Assembly: GCF_017876755.1 (NCBI RefSeq)
Contig: NZ_JAGIOO010000001.1
Location: 1,240,001 to 1,304,000, forward strand
Length of the DNA: 64,000 nucleotides
Source of the DNA: Crossiella equi
Lineage (GTDB): Bacteria > Actinomycetota > Actinomycetes > Mycobacteriales > Pseudonocardiaceae
Direction of reading: 5' to 3'
Numbering within the stretch: position 1 is the stretch's first letter; every line of letters starts with the position of its first letter. A model generated the notes under the pieces. It was not told the origin of the DNA. It saw only the letters and a program-made list of their open reading frames with translations, and did not search any database. Of the stretch, positions 1 to 7,231 are shown piece by piece. The translations under genes and the position numbers were made by a program.

Positions 1-129
1 GCCCAGGTCCCGCTTCGAGCCCCAGAGCAATCCCGCCGCGAGCACGACCGCGACGCCCGCCAGCAACAGCACCCAGGTCGAGCGCAGCGAACGCACCCGG
101 TGCCACTCGTAGGCCAGCCCGCGCGTCAC
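1..129 (-). CDS. ABC-2 type transporter permease, N-terminal fragment
   Basis: The reading frame starts with GTG at 129 and stays open to the window edge (43 codons). The translation begins MTRGLAYEWHRVRSLRSTW and then enters a hydrophobic stretch rich in Leu, Val and Ala, the usual first transmembrane helix of an ABC-2 exporter permease. The start overlaps the stop of the upstream ATPase gene by 4 nt (GTGA), so the two are surely co-transcribed and translationally coupled. The substrate cannot be told from this fragment. The remainder lies outside the window. Confidence 0.7.
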   Translation of the reverse strand, partial: MTRGLAYEWHRVRSLRSTWVLLLAGVAVVLAAGLLWGSKRDLG

Positions 130-1028
130 AGGGCGCCCCGGTGCTGCGCGGTGTGGGCGGTCGCGGCCATGAAGGCCTCCTCCAGGTCGCTGCGGCGGAC
201 GAACAGTTCCAGCACCGGGATGCCTTCCCGCGCGATGACCTCGCCCACCTGGTCGGTGTTGTCGGTGTTGATCTCCAGCACGGCCGGGGACGGCTGCCGC
301 ACCGGGAGCCCGGTGCCGGCCAGCGCCTGCGCCAGGCGGGCCGCCTCCGGGGTGCGCACCACCACGGTGCTGCTCGTGTGCCCGGCCACGAACTCCGCCA
401 TCGAACCGGCCGAGAGCAGCCGCCCGCCGCCGATCACGATCACGTCCTGTGCCAGCAACGCCATCTCGGCCAGCAGGTGCGAGGAGGCGAACACGGTCCG
501 CCCCTCCGCGGCCAGCCGCTGCGCGAAGTGGCGGAACCAGCGCACGCCCTCGGGGTCCAGGCCGTTGGCGGGCTCGTCCAGGATCAGGTACTGCGGATCG
601 CCCAGCAACGCGGTGGCCAGCCCCAGGCGCTGCCGCATGCCCAGGCTGAACTGCCCGACCCGCTGCCCCGCCACGGTGCCGAGCCCGACGAGGTCGAGCA
701 CCTCGCCGACCCGGGTGGCGGGCAGCCCTCCCCCGGCCGCGACCATGCGCAGGTGTGCCCGCGCGGTGCGGGCCGGGTGCACGGCGCCCGGGTCGACGAG
801 CGCGCCGACGGTGCGCAGCGGATCGGGCAGCTCCTGGTAGGCCACGCCCCCGAACGTGGCCCGTCCCGAACCCGGCAGGAGCCCGAGCATCAGCTTGATG
901 GCGGTGGACTTGCCCGCGCCGTTCGGTCCGAGGAACCCGGTGACGGCGCCGGGCCGCACGGTGAACGACAGGTCGTGCACCCCACCACCTCCCCGGAACT
1001 GCCGGGTCAGACCTTCCACAACGATCAT
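126..1028 (-). CDS. ABC transporter ATP-binding protein (ABC-2 exporter family)
   Basis: A 300-residue cytoplasmic ATPase that would power the membrane partner encoded just downstream. It has Walker A (GPNGAGKST), the signature region (FSLGMRQRLGLA), Walker B (YLILDEPANGLDPEG) and a C-terminal extension ending in LFVRRSDLEEAFMAAT, typical of DrrA/CcmA-like exporter ATPases. The frame extends 44 codons further upstream, but ATG at 1028 is preceded by GGAGGG at a good distance and opens with the usual family start MIVVEGLTRQF. The neighbouring gene at 1201 is divergent. The substrate is unknown; it may export a lipid, peptide or drug. Confidence 0.9.
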   Translation of the reverse strand: MIVVEGLTRQFRGGGGVHDLSFTVRPGAVTGFLGPNGAGKSTAIKLMLGLLPGSGRATFGGVAYQELPDPLRTVGALVDPGAVHPARTARAHLRMVAAGGGLPATRVGEVLDLVGLGTVAGQRVGQFSLGMRQRLGLATALLGDPQYLILDEPANGLDPEGVRWFRHFAQRLAAEGRTVFASSHLLAEMALLAQDVIVIGGGRLLSAGSMAEFVAGHTSSTVVVRTPEAARLAQALAGTGLPVRQPSPAVLEINTDNTDQVGEVIAREGIPVLELFVRRSDLEEAFMAATAHTAQHRGAL

Positions 1029-1200
1029 CTCTGCCCTCCGTGGGGATCGGTCCCCACCGAGGCTGCCCACGCGAAGGCCCCGCGACATCGGCGCCAGCGG
1101 TACGGCGGCGTACGACTTTCGGGCAAGTGGCGGTTGCCGTCCAGGGCTACAACGTTGCAAACTGGCAGCTCAGGCCCATGGCACTCTTGGGGGAGAATCC

Positions 1201-2202
1201 ATGCGGACATCAGTCGTCGCCGTGTCGGCGGCACTCACGCTCAGCGCCATCGGACTCGTACCGGCCTCCGCCTCGCCCGTCGGCGGAGCCTGCGCCTGGC
1301 ACGCCACCGAGGTGGCCGCGCCGAAGGGCCACGAGGCCCGTTTCCTCACCGTCACCGGGGCGGACGGCCGAGGCGACTACTCCGGCTACCACGCCCCGAC
1401 CAGCGCCGACATCGGGTTCATCCGCTGGCACAACGGGATCCCGGAGGTGCAGAAGGCCCCGCCGGGCGCGGAGGACCCGCTGCCCCGGGACGAGAACGGC
1501 TCGGGCACCGTGGCGCTCACCGCGCTGCGGCCGGGCGGGGAACGCGCGCCGTACCTGCAACGCCGCGACGGCACCTACCAGGCCCTGCCCGTACCGCCCG
1601 GGCTCGCTGACGCCGAGGTGGTGGCCGTCAACGACCGGGGTGATGCCGTCGGCAACGCGGTGCGCACCACGGACAACCGGCGGGTCGTCGTGCTGTGGCC
1701 GCACATCGGCATCGGCCCCGGCCCGGTCGTGCTCGACCCGCCGGAGCTGCCGTACCCGGTGGCGATCGACCTCGACGAGGACGGCTCGCTGCTGCTGGGC
1801 GGCGGCTACGACGCCTACCTCTGGCGCACCGGCACGCTGACCAAGCTGCCCGAGCCGAGGTTCCCGACCATCGCGCGGGGCCTGGCCGGTGGCCTGGCGG
1901 TGGGCATGGACCTCAACCAGCCGACCGTGCGCGCCTGGCTGTGGGACACCGTCGGTGGCAAGGTCGGCTACCTGGACCGCAGCGGCATCGCCGAGTCGGT
2001 CAACCGGCACGGCCTGGTCGCGGGGGCCACCGGCGGCTGGCAGGGCACGCCCGCGGTGTGGCGGCAGGGTGTCTTCGAGGCCCAGCTGCCACTGCCGAAG
2101 GGCGCCACGAGCGCCCAGGTGCGCCTGGCCGGGGCGGACGGCGCGGTCTACGGCGAGACCAGCAACCCCAAAACCGCGGCGGTGCGCTGGAACTGCGTGT
2201 GA
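1201..2202 (+). CDS. Secreted beta-propeller-like protein of unknown function
   Basis: A 333-residue protein with a Sec signal peptide (basic MR start, hydrophobic core, likely cleavage after ASA near residue 24). The mature part has repeated segments of the form 'VN-x-RG-x-AVGNAV ... VVLW' and 'AYLWRTG-x-LTKLP', which resemble HAF-type repeats of extracellular beta-propellers. No catalytic motif is visible and I assign no activity. ATG at 1201 follows GGGGGAG at a normal spacing; the longer open frame upstream would remove the signal peptide from the N-terminus. It is divergent from the ABC genes and 61 nt before the response regulator. Confidence 0.75.
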   Translation: MRTSVVAVSAALTLSAIGLVPASASPVGGACAWHATEVAAPKGHEARFLTVTGADGRGDYSGYHAPTSADIGFIRWHNGIPEVQKAPPGAEDPLPRDENGSGTVALTALRPGGERAPYLQRRDGTYQALPVPPGLADAEVVAVNDRGDAVGNAVRTTDNRRVVVLWPHIGIGPGPVVLDPPELPYPVAIDLDEDGSLLLGGGYDAYLWRTGTLTKLPEPRFPTIARGLAGGLAVGMDLNQPTVRAWLWDTVGGKVGYLDRSGIAESVNRHGLVAGATGGWQGTPAVWRQGVFEAQLPLPKGATSAQVRLAGADGAVYGETSNPKTAAVRWNCV

Positions 2203-2263
2203 CCCGCGCGGCGCGGCCTGTCGTCGGCACGGGACGGCGGGCCCGCCGTGCGAGGATCCACGC

Positions 2264-2920
2264 GTGCGAGTGCTGCTGGTCGAGGACGACGAACCGATCG
2301 CCGAGTCGCTGAGCCGCGGCCTGGCCCGCTACGGCTTCGAGGTGCGCTGGGTGCGCACGGGTGCCGAGGCCCTGGCCGCGCCCGAGGCGGACATGGTGCT
2401 GCTGGACCTCGGGCTGCCCGACACCGACGGCCTGGACGTGTGCCAGCAGCTGCGCGCCCGCAGCGAGGTGCCGATCATCGTGATCAGCGCGCGCAGCGAC
2501 GAGGTGGACCGCGTGGTCGGCCTGGAGCTGGGCGCGGACGACTACGTCAGCAAACCCTTCGGCGTGCGCGAGGTGATCGCCCGCATCCGCGCGGTGCTGC
2601 GCCGCGTGCGCCCGGCCGAGGAGTCCACTTCGGACTCCCTCGGCCGCCTGGTCCTGGACCGCCGGGCGCGGCGGGCGCTACTGGACGACACCGAGGTCGC
2701 GCTCACGCCCAAGGAGTACGACCTGCTGGCCTTCCTCACCGAGGAGCCCGGCGCGGTGTTCACCCGCGAGCAGATCATGGAAGCGGTCTGGGACGCCAAC
2801 TGGTTCGGCCCGACCAAGACCCTGGACGTGCACGTGGGTGCGCTGCGCCGCAAGTTCGAGGGCGCCCTCACCATCGAGACCGTGCGCGGGGTCGGCTTCC
2901 GGCTGGTGGTGGCGCCGTGA
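2264..2920 (+). CDS. OmpR/PhoB-family DNA-binding response regulator
   Basis: A 218-residue two-component regulator. The receiver domain (about 1-115) has the acidic pair in VEDDE, the phospho-acceptor D48 in MVLLDLGLPD and the conserved Lys in SKPFG. The winged-helix domain (about 125-218) has the family pattern LTPKEYDLLAFL and the end motif TVRGVGFRL. GTG at 2264 is chosen because the protein then begins VRVLLVEDDE, exactly as the family does, with GAGG upstream. Its stop overlaps the start of the kinase gene by 4 nt, so the two are co-expressed. The target genes are not evident; the neighbouring exporter and lipoprotein are candidates. Confidence 0.92.
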   Translation: MRVLLVEDDEPIAESLSRGLARYGFEVRWVRTGAEALAAPEADMVLLDLGLPDTDGLDVCQQLRARSEVPIIVISARSDEVDRVVGLELGADDYVSKPFGVREVIARIRAVLRRVRPAEESTSDSLGRLVLDRRARRALLDDTEVALTPKEYDLLAFLTEEPGAVFTREQIMEAVWDANWFGPTKTLDVHVGALRRKFEGALTIETVRGVGFRLVVAP

Positions 2921-4233
2921 TCCGCCAGCTGGTGGCCAGCTACGTGCTGCTGGTCGCGCTGGCCATCGCCGGGTTCACCGTGCCGGTGGCGTTCACGCTC
3001 ACCGCCCAGCTGGAGGGCGATGTCGAGCTGGGTGTGCGGCGGGAGGCCGAGGCGGTCGCGCTGCTGCTGGCCGCGGGCGACGAGCCGTCGCGGCTGGCCC
3101 TGGACCGCCTGGTGGACGCCTACCAGCGGCAGACGCCCGGCCGGATCGAGCTGCTGCCCGCCGACCAGGCCGCGCCCGGCTCGGTGTGGACGGACTCCCC
3201 CGTGCTGGGCGCGGAGGCGCTGGTGCTGACCGTGCCCGCGCGCACCCCCGACGGCACCGTGGTGGGCGGGGTGCGCATCCACTTCCCCGCGCAGCCGTTG
3301 AACACCCGGCTCTGGCAGATCTGGGGCTTCCGGGCCGCGCTCGCGGTGGGGGTGCTGGTGGTCGCGGCCGCGGTCGGTGTGCTGTTCGCCCGGCGGCTGA
3401 CGCGGCCGCTGCGCGAGCTGACCACGATGGCCTCCCGGTTCGGCGACGGCGACCTGACCGCGCGCTCGGCCGAGACCGGCCCGCCGGAGACCCGGACGCT
3501 GGCGCGCACGCTCAACACCGGCGCGCAGCGCATCGGCACGCTGGTCGACGCCCAGCGCGCGTTCGTCGCCGACGCCTCACACCAGCTGCGCACCCCGCTG
3601 ACCGCGCTGCGCCTGTCCCTGGACAACATCGCCGACGGGGTGGTCGACGAGCACACCCACCAGGACGTGGACGCCGCCACCGCCGAGGTGGTGCGGATGT
3701 CCCGGCTGGTCAACGGTCTGCTGGCGCTGGCCCGCGCGGAGAGCCGGGTGACCGCGGTCGAGCCGGTGCCCCTGGGCGAGCTGGTGGACGGGCGGTGCGA
3801 GGTGTGGTCCCCGGTGGCCGCCGAGCTGGGCGTGGACCTGGTGGTGGACCTGCCCGACCGCGACCTGCGCGTGCTGGCCGGGCCCGGGCACCTGGAGCAG
3901 GTGCTGGACAACGTGCTCTCCAACGCGCTCTCGGTGGCCCCGGCCGGGACCGCGGTGACCGTGCGCGCGGCCGGGCGCGGCGGCCAGGTGGAGCTCTCGG
4001 TGCGGGACAAGGGCCCCGGACTGTCCGAAGAGGACAGAGCGCGGGCGTTCGACCGGTTCTGGCGCGGCCAGGGCCTCACCGGGCGGGGCGGTTCGGGGCT
4101 GGGCCTGGCGATCGTGAAGCAGCTGGTCGCCGATGACGCCGGGACCGTGGCGCTGGTCCCGGCGTACGGCGGCGGGCTGGAGGTCCGCATCACGCTGCGG
4201 GCTGCTCCGGCATCGCCGAGGAGTGGTGGCTGA
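2917..4233 (+). CDS. Two-component sensor histidine kinase
   Basis: A 438-residue membrane kinase, partner of the overlapping response regulator. One transmembrane helix lies at the N-terminus (about 3-25) and a second near 139-159, bracketing an extracytoplasmic sensor of roughly 110 residues. A HAMP linker follows (ARRLTRPLRELT), then the dimerisation domain with phospho-acceptor H222 in DASHQLRTPLTALR, then the ATPase domain with N box (NVLSNAL), G1 (DKGPGL), F box and G2 (GGSGLGLAIVKQLV). The start is GTG at 2917 in the overlap GTGA. The last 44 nt overlap the tail of the convergent lipoprotein gene. The signal sensed is unknown. Confidence 0.92.
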   Translation: MIRQLVASYVLLVALAIAGFTVPVAFTLTAQLEGDVELGVRREAEAVALLLAAGDEPSRLALDRLVDAYQRQTPGRIELLPADQAAPGSVWTDSPVLGAEALVLTVPARTPDGTVVGGVRIHFPAQPLNTRLWQIWGFRAALAVGVLVVAAAVGVLFARRLTRPLRELTTMASRFGDGDLTARSAETGPPETRTLARTLNTGAQRIGTLVDAQRAFVADASHQLRTPLTALRLSLDNIADGVVDEHTHQDVDAATAEVVRMSRLVNGLLALARAESRVTAVEPVPLGELVDGRCEVWSPVAAELGVDLVVDLPDRDLRVLAGPGHLEQVLDNVLSNALSVAPAGTAVTVRAAGRGGQVELSVRDKGPGLSEEDRARAFDRFWRGQGLTGRGGSGLGLAIVKQLVADDAGTVALVPAYGGGLEVRITLRAAPASPRSGG

Positions 4234-4681
4234 CGATCAGCCACCGGCCGTCACGACGCTCGTACACGTAGCTGTAGCGGGCGTCGACAGTCGTTCCGTC
4301 CCCGAAGCGGAAGCGGTAGGTGCCGTTGTCGGTGGCCGAGTCGGCGTCGAGCACGTTCACCGACCGGGTGAGGATCTCGCCGCTGGGCTTCTTGGCCAGG
4401 AAGGTCTCGAAGTAGCGGATGATCGCGGCGCGGTCGGTGCGCACCTCGTTGGACACGGTCGGCAGCAGCACGGCGTCGGCGGCGTACTTGTCCGCGACGG
4501 CGGCGGGCGAGCCGGTGCCCAGCGCGGCGTTCCACTCGGTGAACAGCGCGGCCACCTCGTCCTTGGCGGGCAGCGCGGAGGTCTGCTGCCCGGCTCCGGC
4601 GGACCCGGCGCACCCGGCCAGGCCCATGGCGAGCAGTGCGGCGGTGGCGATCCCCAGAACCTGCTTGGTACGCATCGTCAT
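4190..4681 (-). CDS. Small lipoprotein with NTF2-like (SgcJ/EcaC-type) domain
   Basis: About 163 residues. A lipoprotein signal peptide ends in the lipobox LAGC, so the mature protein should be anchored at the outer face of the membrane through Cys. The rest (EVAALFTEWNAAL, DKYAADAVLLP, ARYSYVYERRDGRWLIVSHH) follows the cone-shaped NTF2/SnoaL-like fold of the SgcJ/EcaC and DUF4440 families, mostly of unknown function and often called oxidoreductase without proof. ATG at 4681 is preceded by AAGAG; GTG at 4693 and ATG at 4675 are alternatives. It is convergent with the kinase gene and overlaps it by 44 nt. Confidence 0.8.
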   Translation of the reverse strand: MTMRTKQVLGIATAALLAMGLAGCAGSAGAGQQTSALPAKDEVAALFTEWNAALGTGSPAAVADKYAADAVLLPTVSNEVRTDRAAIIRYFETFLAKKPSGEILTRSVNVLDADSATDNGTYRFRFGDGTTVDARYSYVYERRDGRWLIVSHHSSAMPEQPAA

Positions 4682-4844
4682 CGTCTCTTTCACTCGTCAG
4701 CGGGTATGACTCCACTATCGAGTGAGCTGGGGAAAGACCCGGACAACGCACTTCCAGCGCTCGGACAAGATCCCGCCAAATCGCCTCCGGTCTCCACTTG
4801 GTCACGGCCGGTTTGGGCCACCCGCGCGGGGGAACAGCGCGGGT

Positions 4845-5126
4845 ATGAAGGCTCTGGGTATCGCACTCGACCTGCTCACCACGCCCGCACCGGACGCACC
4901 GGCCGCGGTCATCACCCTCCGGGAGGCCCTCTCCGCCAGCCCCGACCTGCCGCCCGCCGTCCGCGGCTACACCGAGGCGGCGTGCCGGCACCTGGAGTAC
5001 GGGGAGGTGCTGGAGGCGCGAATGCTGCTGACAGCCGCCCGCAAGGCCGCCTCGGGCGGACCGAGACGGGTCCGGATCCCCAGCCAGGCGATCCCGACCC
5101 TCACGCTGGCCGACCCGGTGGTCTAG
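4845..5126 (+). CDS. Hypothetical protein, 93 residues
   Basis: I do not recognise this small protein. It begins MKALGIALDLLTTPAPDAP, is rich in Ala and Leu, probably alpha-helical in its middle (LREALSAS, YTEAACRHLEYGEVLEARMLLTAARKAA) and ends in a Pro/Val tail. It has no signal peptide or membrane segment. ATG at 4845 follows a GGGGGA sequence; the open frame extends upstream to 4722, but that segment has no good ribosome site and a different composition. It is the last gene before the palindromic region and converges on the P450 at 5983. Confidence 0.5.
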   Translation: MKALGIALDLLTTPAPDAPAAVITLREALSASPDLPPAVRGYTEAACRHLEYGEVLEARMLLTAARKAASGGPRRVRIPSQAIPTLTLADPVV

Positions 5127-5214
5127 AACGTTTTCGCCGGGGGCGTTGAGCCCTCCGGACGGCGTTGCCTCGGGCACGAACGGCTCGGACGACCCTCCTA
5201 GCCTGACGGTTCGT

Positions 5215-5336
5215 ACGGCCTGCCCCAGTAGCCCTCAGGGTTCGCGCGGCCAGACCAGAAAAACCACGACTCGCGCGGCCAGACCAGGAAACCCACGCCT
5301 CGGACGGCCTGACCAGGCAACCCCACGACTCGTGCG
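5215..5336. repeat. Degenerate inverted copies of the 30-bp unit (about four)
   Basis: These are reverse-complement relatives of the right array, in the order of decreasing divergence towards the centre. The last full unit, beginning GGCCTGACCAGGCAACCCCA near 5307, is nearly the exact complement of the right units; the outer ones carry substitutions and single-base length changes. Confidence 0.75.
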
Positions 5337-5346
5337 GCCTCACTAG

Positions 5347-5469
5347 GCGTGTTGGCCGTGTGGGTACCTCGTGTTGGCACGGAGAGGACGGCCGGTTCCC
5401 CCAGGCCCGAAGGCCGCAGGGGCGGCCTCCACGCAGGGCCAACACGAGGTACCCACACGGCCAACACGC
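5347..5469. repeat. Palindromic element copy 1: perfect 32-bp inverted repeat with 59-bp loop
   Basis: The arms are 5347-5378 and 5438-5469 and match perfectly as reverse complements, each containing GGGTACCTCGTGTTGGC or its complement. The loop is GC-rich and can itself fold around GGCCGCAGGGGCGGCC. Confidence 0.9.
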
Positions 5470-5597
5470 CCGGCCCGGGGGCGGAACGGCGAAGCCGTAA
5501 GCCCGGAGCAACCCATCAGTCGCACACCCCGGTCAGTCGTACACCCCGGGAGGCGTTGCCCCGGGCTCACGGCTGCGCCGTCTCGCCCACCGGCCGG

Positions 5598-5719
5598 GCG
5601 TGTTGGCCGGTCCGGTACCTCGTGTTGGCCCTCCAGGGAGGGCCGCCCCTGCGGCCTTCGGCCTCGGGGAAGGGCCGTCCCCTCCGTGCCAACACGAGGT
5701 ACCGGCCCGGCCAACACGC
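5598..5719. repeat. Palindromic element copy 2: 32-bp inverted repeat, one mismatch, 58-bp loop
   Basis: The arms are 5598-5629 and 5688-5719 with one mismatch. The loop is close to the reverse complement of the loop of copy 1, so this is an inverted duplicate of the same element. It differs from copy 1 in the inner arm (GGTCCGGTACC in place of GTGTGGGTACC). Confidence 0.9.
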
Positions 5720-5730
5720 CTAGTGAGGCC

Positions 5731-5880
5731 GCACGAGGCGTGGGGTTGCCTGGTCAGGCCGTCCGAGTCGTGGGGTTGCCTGGTCAGGCCGTCCGAGTCG
5801 TGGGGTTGCCTGGTCAGGCCGTCCGAGTCGTGGGGTTGCCTGGTCAGGCCGTCCGAGTCGTGGGGTTGCCTGGTCTGGCC
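5731..5880. repeat. Tandem array of five 30-bp units
   Basis: The unit boundaries fall at 5731, 5761, 5791, 5821 and 5851. Units 2, 3 and 4 (5761-5850) are identical; unit 1 differs in its first part (GCACGAGGCG) and unit 5 in one base near its end. Every unit contains TGGGGTTGCCTGGTC. There are no spacers between units. Confidence 0.95.
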
Positions 5881-5982
5881 GCACGAGCAGTCAAGGGCAC
5901 CAGGCAAGGCCGTTCGAAAGCCAGCTGCCCGGATGTTTCCGCTCGACAGGGAACACCCACGGCGAAACCCCTCCAGCCTCGC

Positions 5983-7194
5983 TCACCACAGCACGGGAAC
6001 CTCGTCGACCCCGCCCAGCAGCCGCTCGTGCTGCAGGCGCAGCCCGTCCACCGGCACGGCCAGGCGCAGACGGGGGAAGCGGGTGAACAGGCAGCTCAGC
6101 GCGACCTGCATCTCCACCCGGGCCAGGGTGGCGCCCAGGCAGAAGAAGCCGCCGTGGCCGAAGGCCAGGTGCGGGTTCGGGCTGCGGTGCGGGTCGAAGG
6201 CGTCCGGGTCGGCGAAGACGTCCTCGTCGCGGTTGGCGGCGGCCAGGGAGATGATGACCGCGTCGCCCTTGCCGACCAGGACGCCGTCCAGGTCCACGTC
6301 CTCGCGCGCGTAGCGGAGGGTGCCCAGGGCCTCCGGGGTGGCGATGCGCAGCACCTCCTCCACGGTGCCCTTGGCCTGGCCCTCCGGGTCGGCGGCGAAG
6401 GCGTCCCGGCGGTCCGGGTCGGCCAGCAGCAGGAGCACCCCGACGTCGATGCGGTTGACCGTGGTCTCGTGCCCGGCGAACAGCAGGGCCACCGCGACCT
6501 CGGCCAGCTGCTGGTCGCCGAAACCGGGGGTCTGGGCCTGGGCGCGGACCATGTCCGAGACCACGTCCTCCCCCGGTTCGCGGCGCTTCCGCTCGGCCAG
6601 GGAGGCCAGGTAGCCGACGAAGTCGGCCATCGCGGCCATGGTGTCCTCGCCGCCGTGGATCATGCCGATGCGCTCGGACAGGTCGCGGAAGTGGTGGCGG
6701 TCCTCGTAGGGCACGCCCAGCAGCTCGCAGATCACCAGCACCGGCAGCGGGAAGGACAGGTGCTCGTGCAGGTCCACCGGCATGCCGGGGTTCCGGTCGG
6801 CCTCGGCCCGCATGGCGTCCAGGCACTGCTCGGTCAGCTCGCGCACCCGGCCGGAGAGCTTGCGCATGCGCCCGGCGGAGAAGGCGGGCATGAGCAGGGC
6901 GCGCAGGAAGGCGTGCTGGGCCTGCTCGGTCTCGAAGTCGCCCTCCGGCGCGGACAGCACGGCGGCGTCGGAGACGCGGGGCGCGTTCGCCGGGTCCGGG
7001 TGCGAGCGGCCGAAGCGCTTGTCGCCGAAGATCCGCTTGGCCTCGGCGTGCCGGGTGACCAGCCAGGCGGGGTCACCGGCGGGGCTGGTCACCCGCGCCA
7101 GGGGGCCCTGCCTGCGGAGCACGCGGTAGAGCGGGGCGATCTCCAGCACGTTGGCCCGGGGGAACGGCAGCACAGGGCGTTCGGTGGTGGTCAT
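5983..7194 (-). CDS. Cytochrome P450 (first of a paralogous pair)
   Basis: A 403-residue soluble bacterial P450, probably a late oxidation enzyme for the polyketide (hydroxylation or epoxidation). It has the I-helix oxygen-activation motif [11 protein letters not shown], the K-helix ExxR in EEVLRIATPEALGTLRYARE and the haem loop FGHGGFFCLGATLAR with ligand C352. ATG at 7194 follows GGAG. It lies 37 nt after the second P450 gene and shares long stretches with it, such as [19 protein letters not shown], so the pair arose by duplication. It resembles the CYP107/CYP105 type. No ferredoxin gene is adjacent. The site oxidised cannot be read from sequence. Confidence 0.9.
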   Translation of the reverse strand: MTTTERPVLPFPRANVLEIAPLYRVLRRQGPLARVTSPAGDPAWLVTRHAEAKRIFGDKRFGRSHPDPANAPRVSDAAVLSAPEGDFETEQAQHAFLRALLMPAFSAGRMRKLSGRVRELTEQCLDAMRAEADRNPGMPVDLHEHLSFPLPVLVICELLGVPYEDRHHFRDLSERIGMIHGGEDTMAAMADFVGYLASLAERKRREPGEDVVSDMVRAQAQTPGFGDQQLAEVAVALLFAGHETTVNRIDVGVLLLLADPDRRDAFAADPEGQAKGTVEEVLRIATPEALGTLRYAREDVDLDGVLVGKGDAVIISLAAANRDEDVFADPDAFDPHRSPNPHLAFGHGGFFCLGATLARVEMQVALSCLFTRFPRLRLAVPVDGLRLQHERLLGGVDEVPVLW

Positions 7195-7231
7195 GGCTTT
7201 CTCCAGGTGTTCGGGTACGTCCGGGTCGCGG

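Larger units (their letters stand above)
5215..5880. repeat. Giant nested imperfect palindrome, about 670 bp, centred near 5533
   Basis: The left arm (about 5215-5511) and right arm (about 5555-5880) are inverted copies. From outside inwards each has: degenerate 30-bp units; a perfect 22-bp outer arm (5337-5358 against 5709-5730); a ~123-bp element that is itself a palindrome (5347-5469 and 5598-5719); and a segment around CGGCGAAGCCGTAAGCCCGG (5488-5507) whose inverted near-copy runs to about 5575. The centre holds two direct copies of a 17-bp motif, TCAGTCGCACACCCCGG and TCAGTCGTACACCCCGG. All of this was read directly from the sequence; the function is unknown. Confidence 0.85.
5127..5982. 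other. 856-bp gene-free convergent intergenic region filled by a nested palindrome
   Basis: No credible gene lies here. The flanking genes converge (93-residue gene rightward, P450 leftward). Most of the space, about 5215-5880, is one large imperfect inverted repeat listed below. It marks the left boundary of the polyketide cluster. The strong hairpins could end transcription from both sides, but no U-tract is seen. Confidence 0.7.

Noticed and set aside
856-1200. N-terminal extension of the secreted protein gene at 1201
   Set aside because: It would bury a clear signal peptide and overlaps the divergent ABC gene; ATG at 1201 has a good ribosome site.
5731-5880. CRISPR-like array of 30-bp repeats
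   Set aside because: The units abut with no spacers and no cas genes are present.
5533-5907. Minus-strand frame coding a repeated DSDGLTRQPH peptide
   Set aside because: It arises because the 30-bp period keeps frames open; there is no ribosome site, and it lies within non-coding palindromic DNA.
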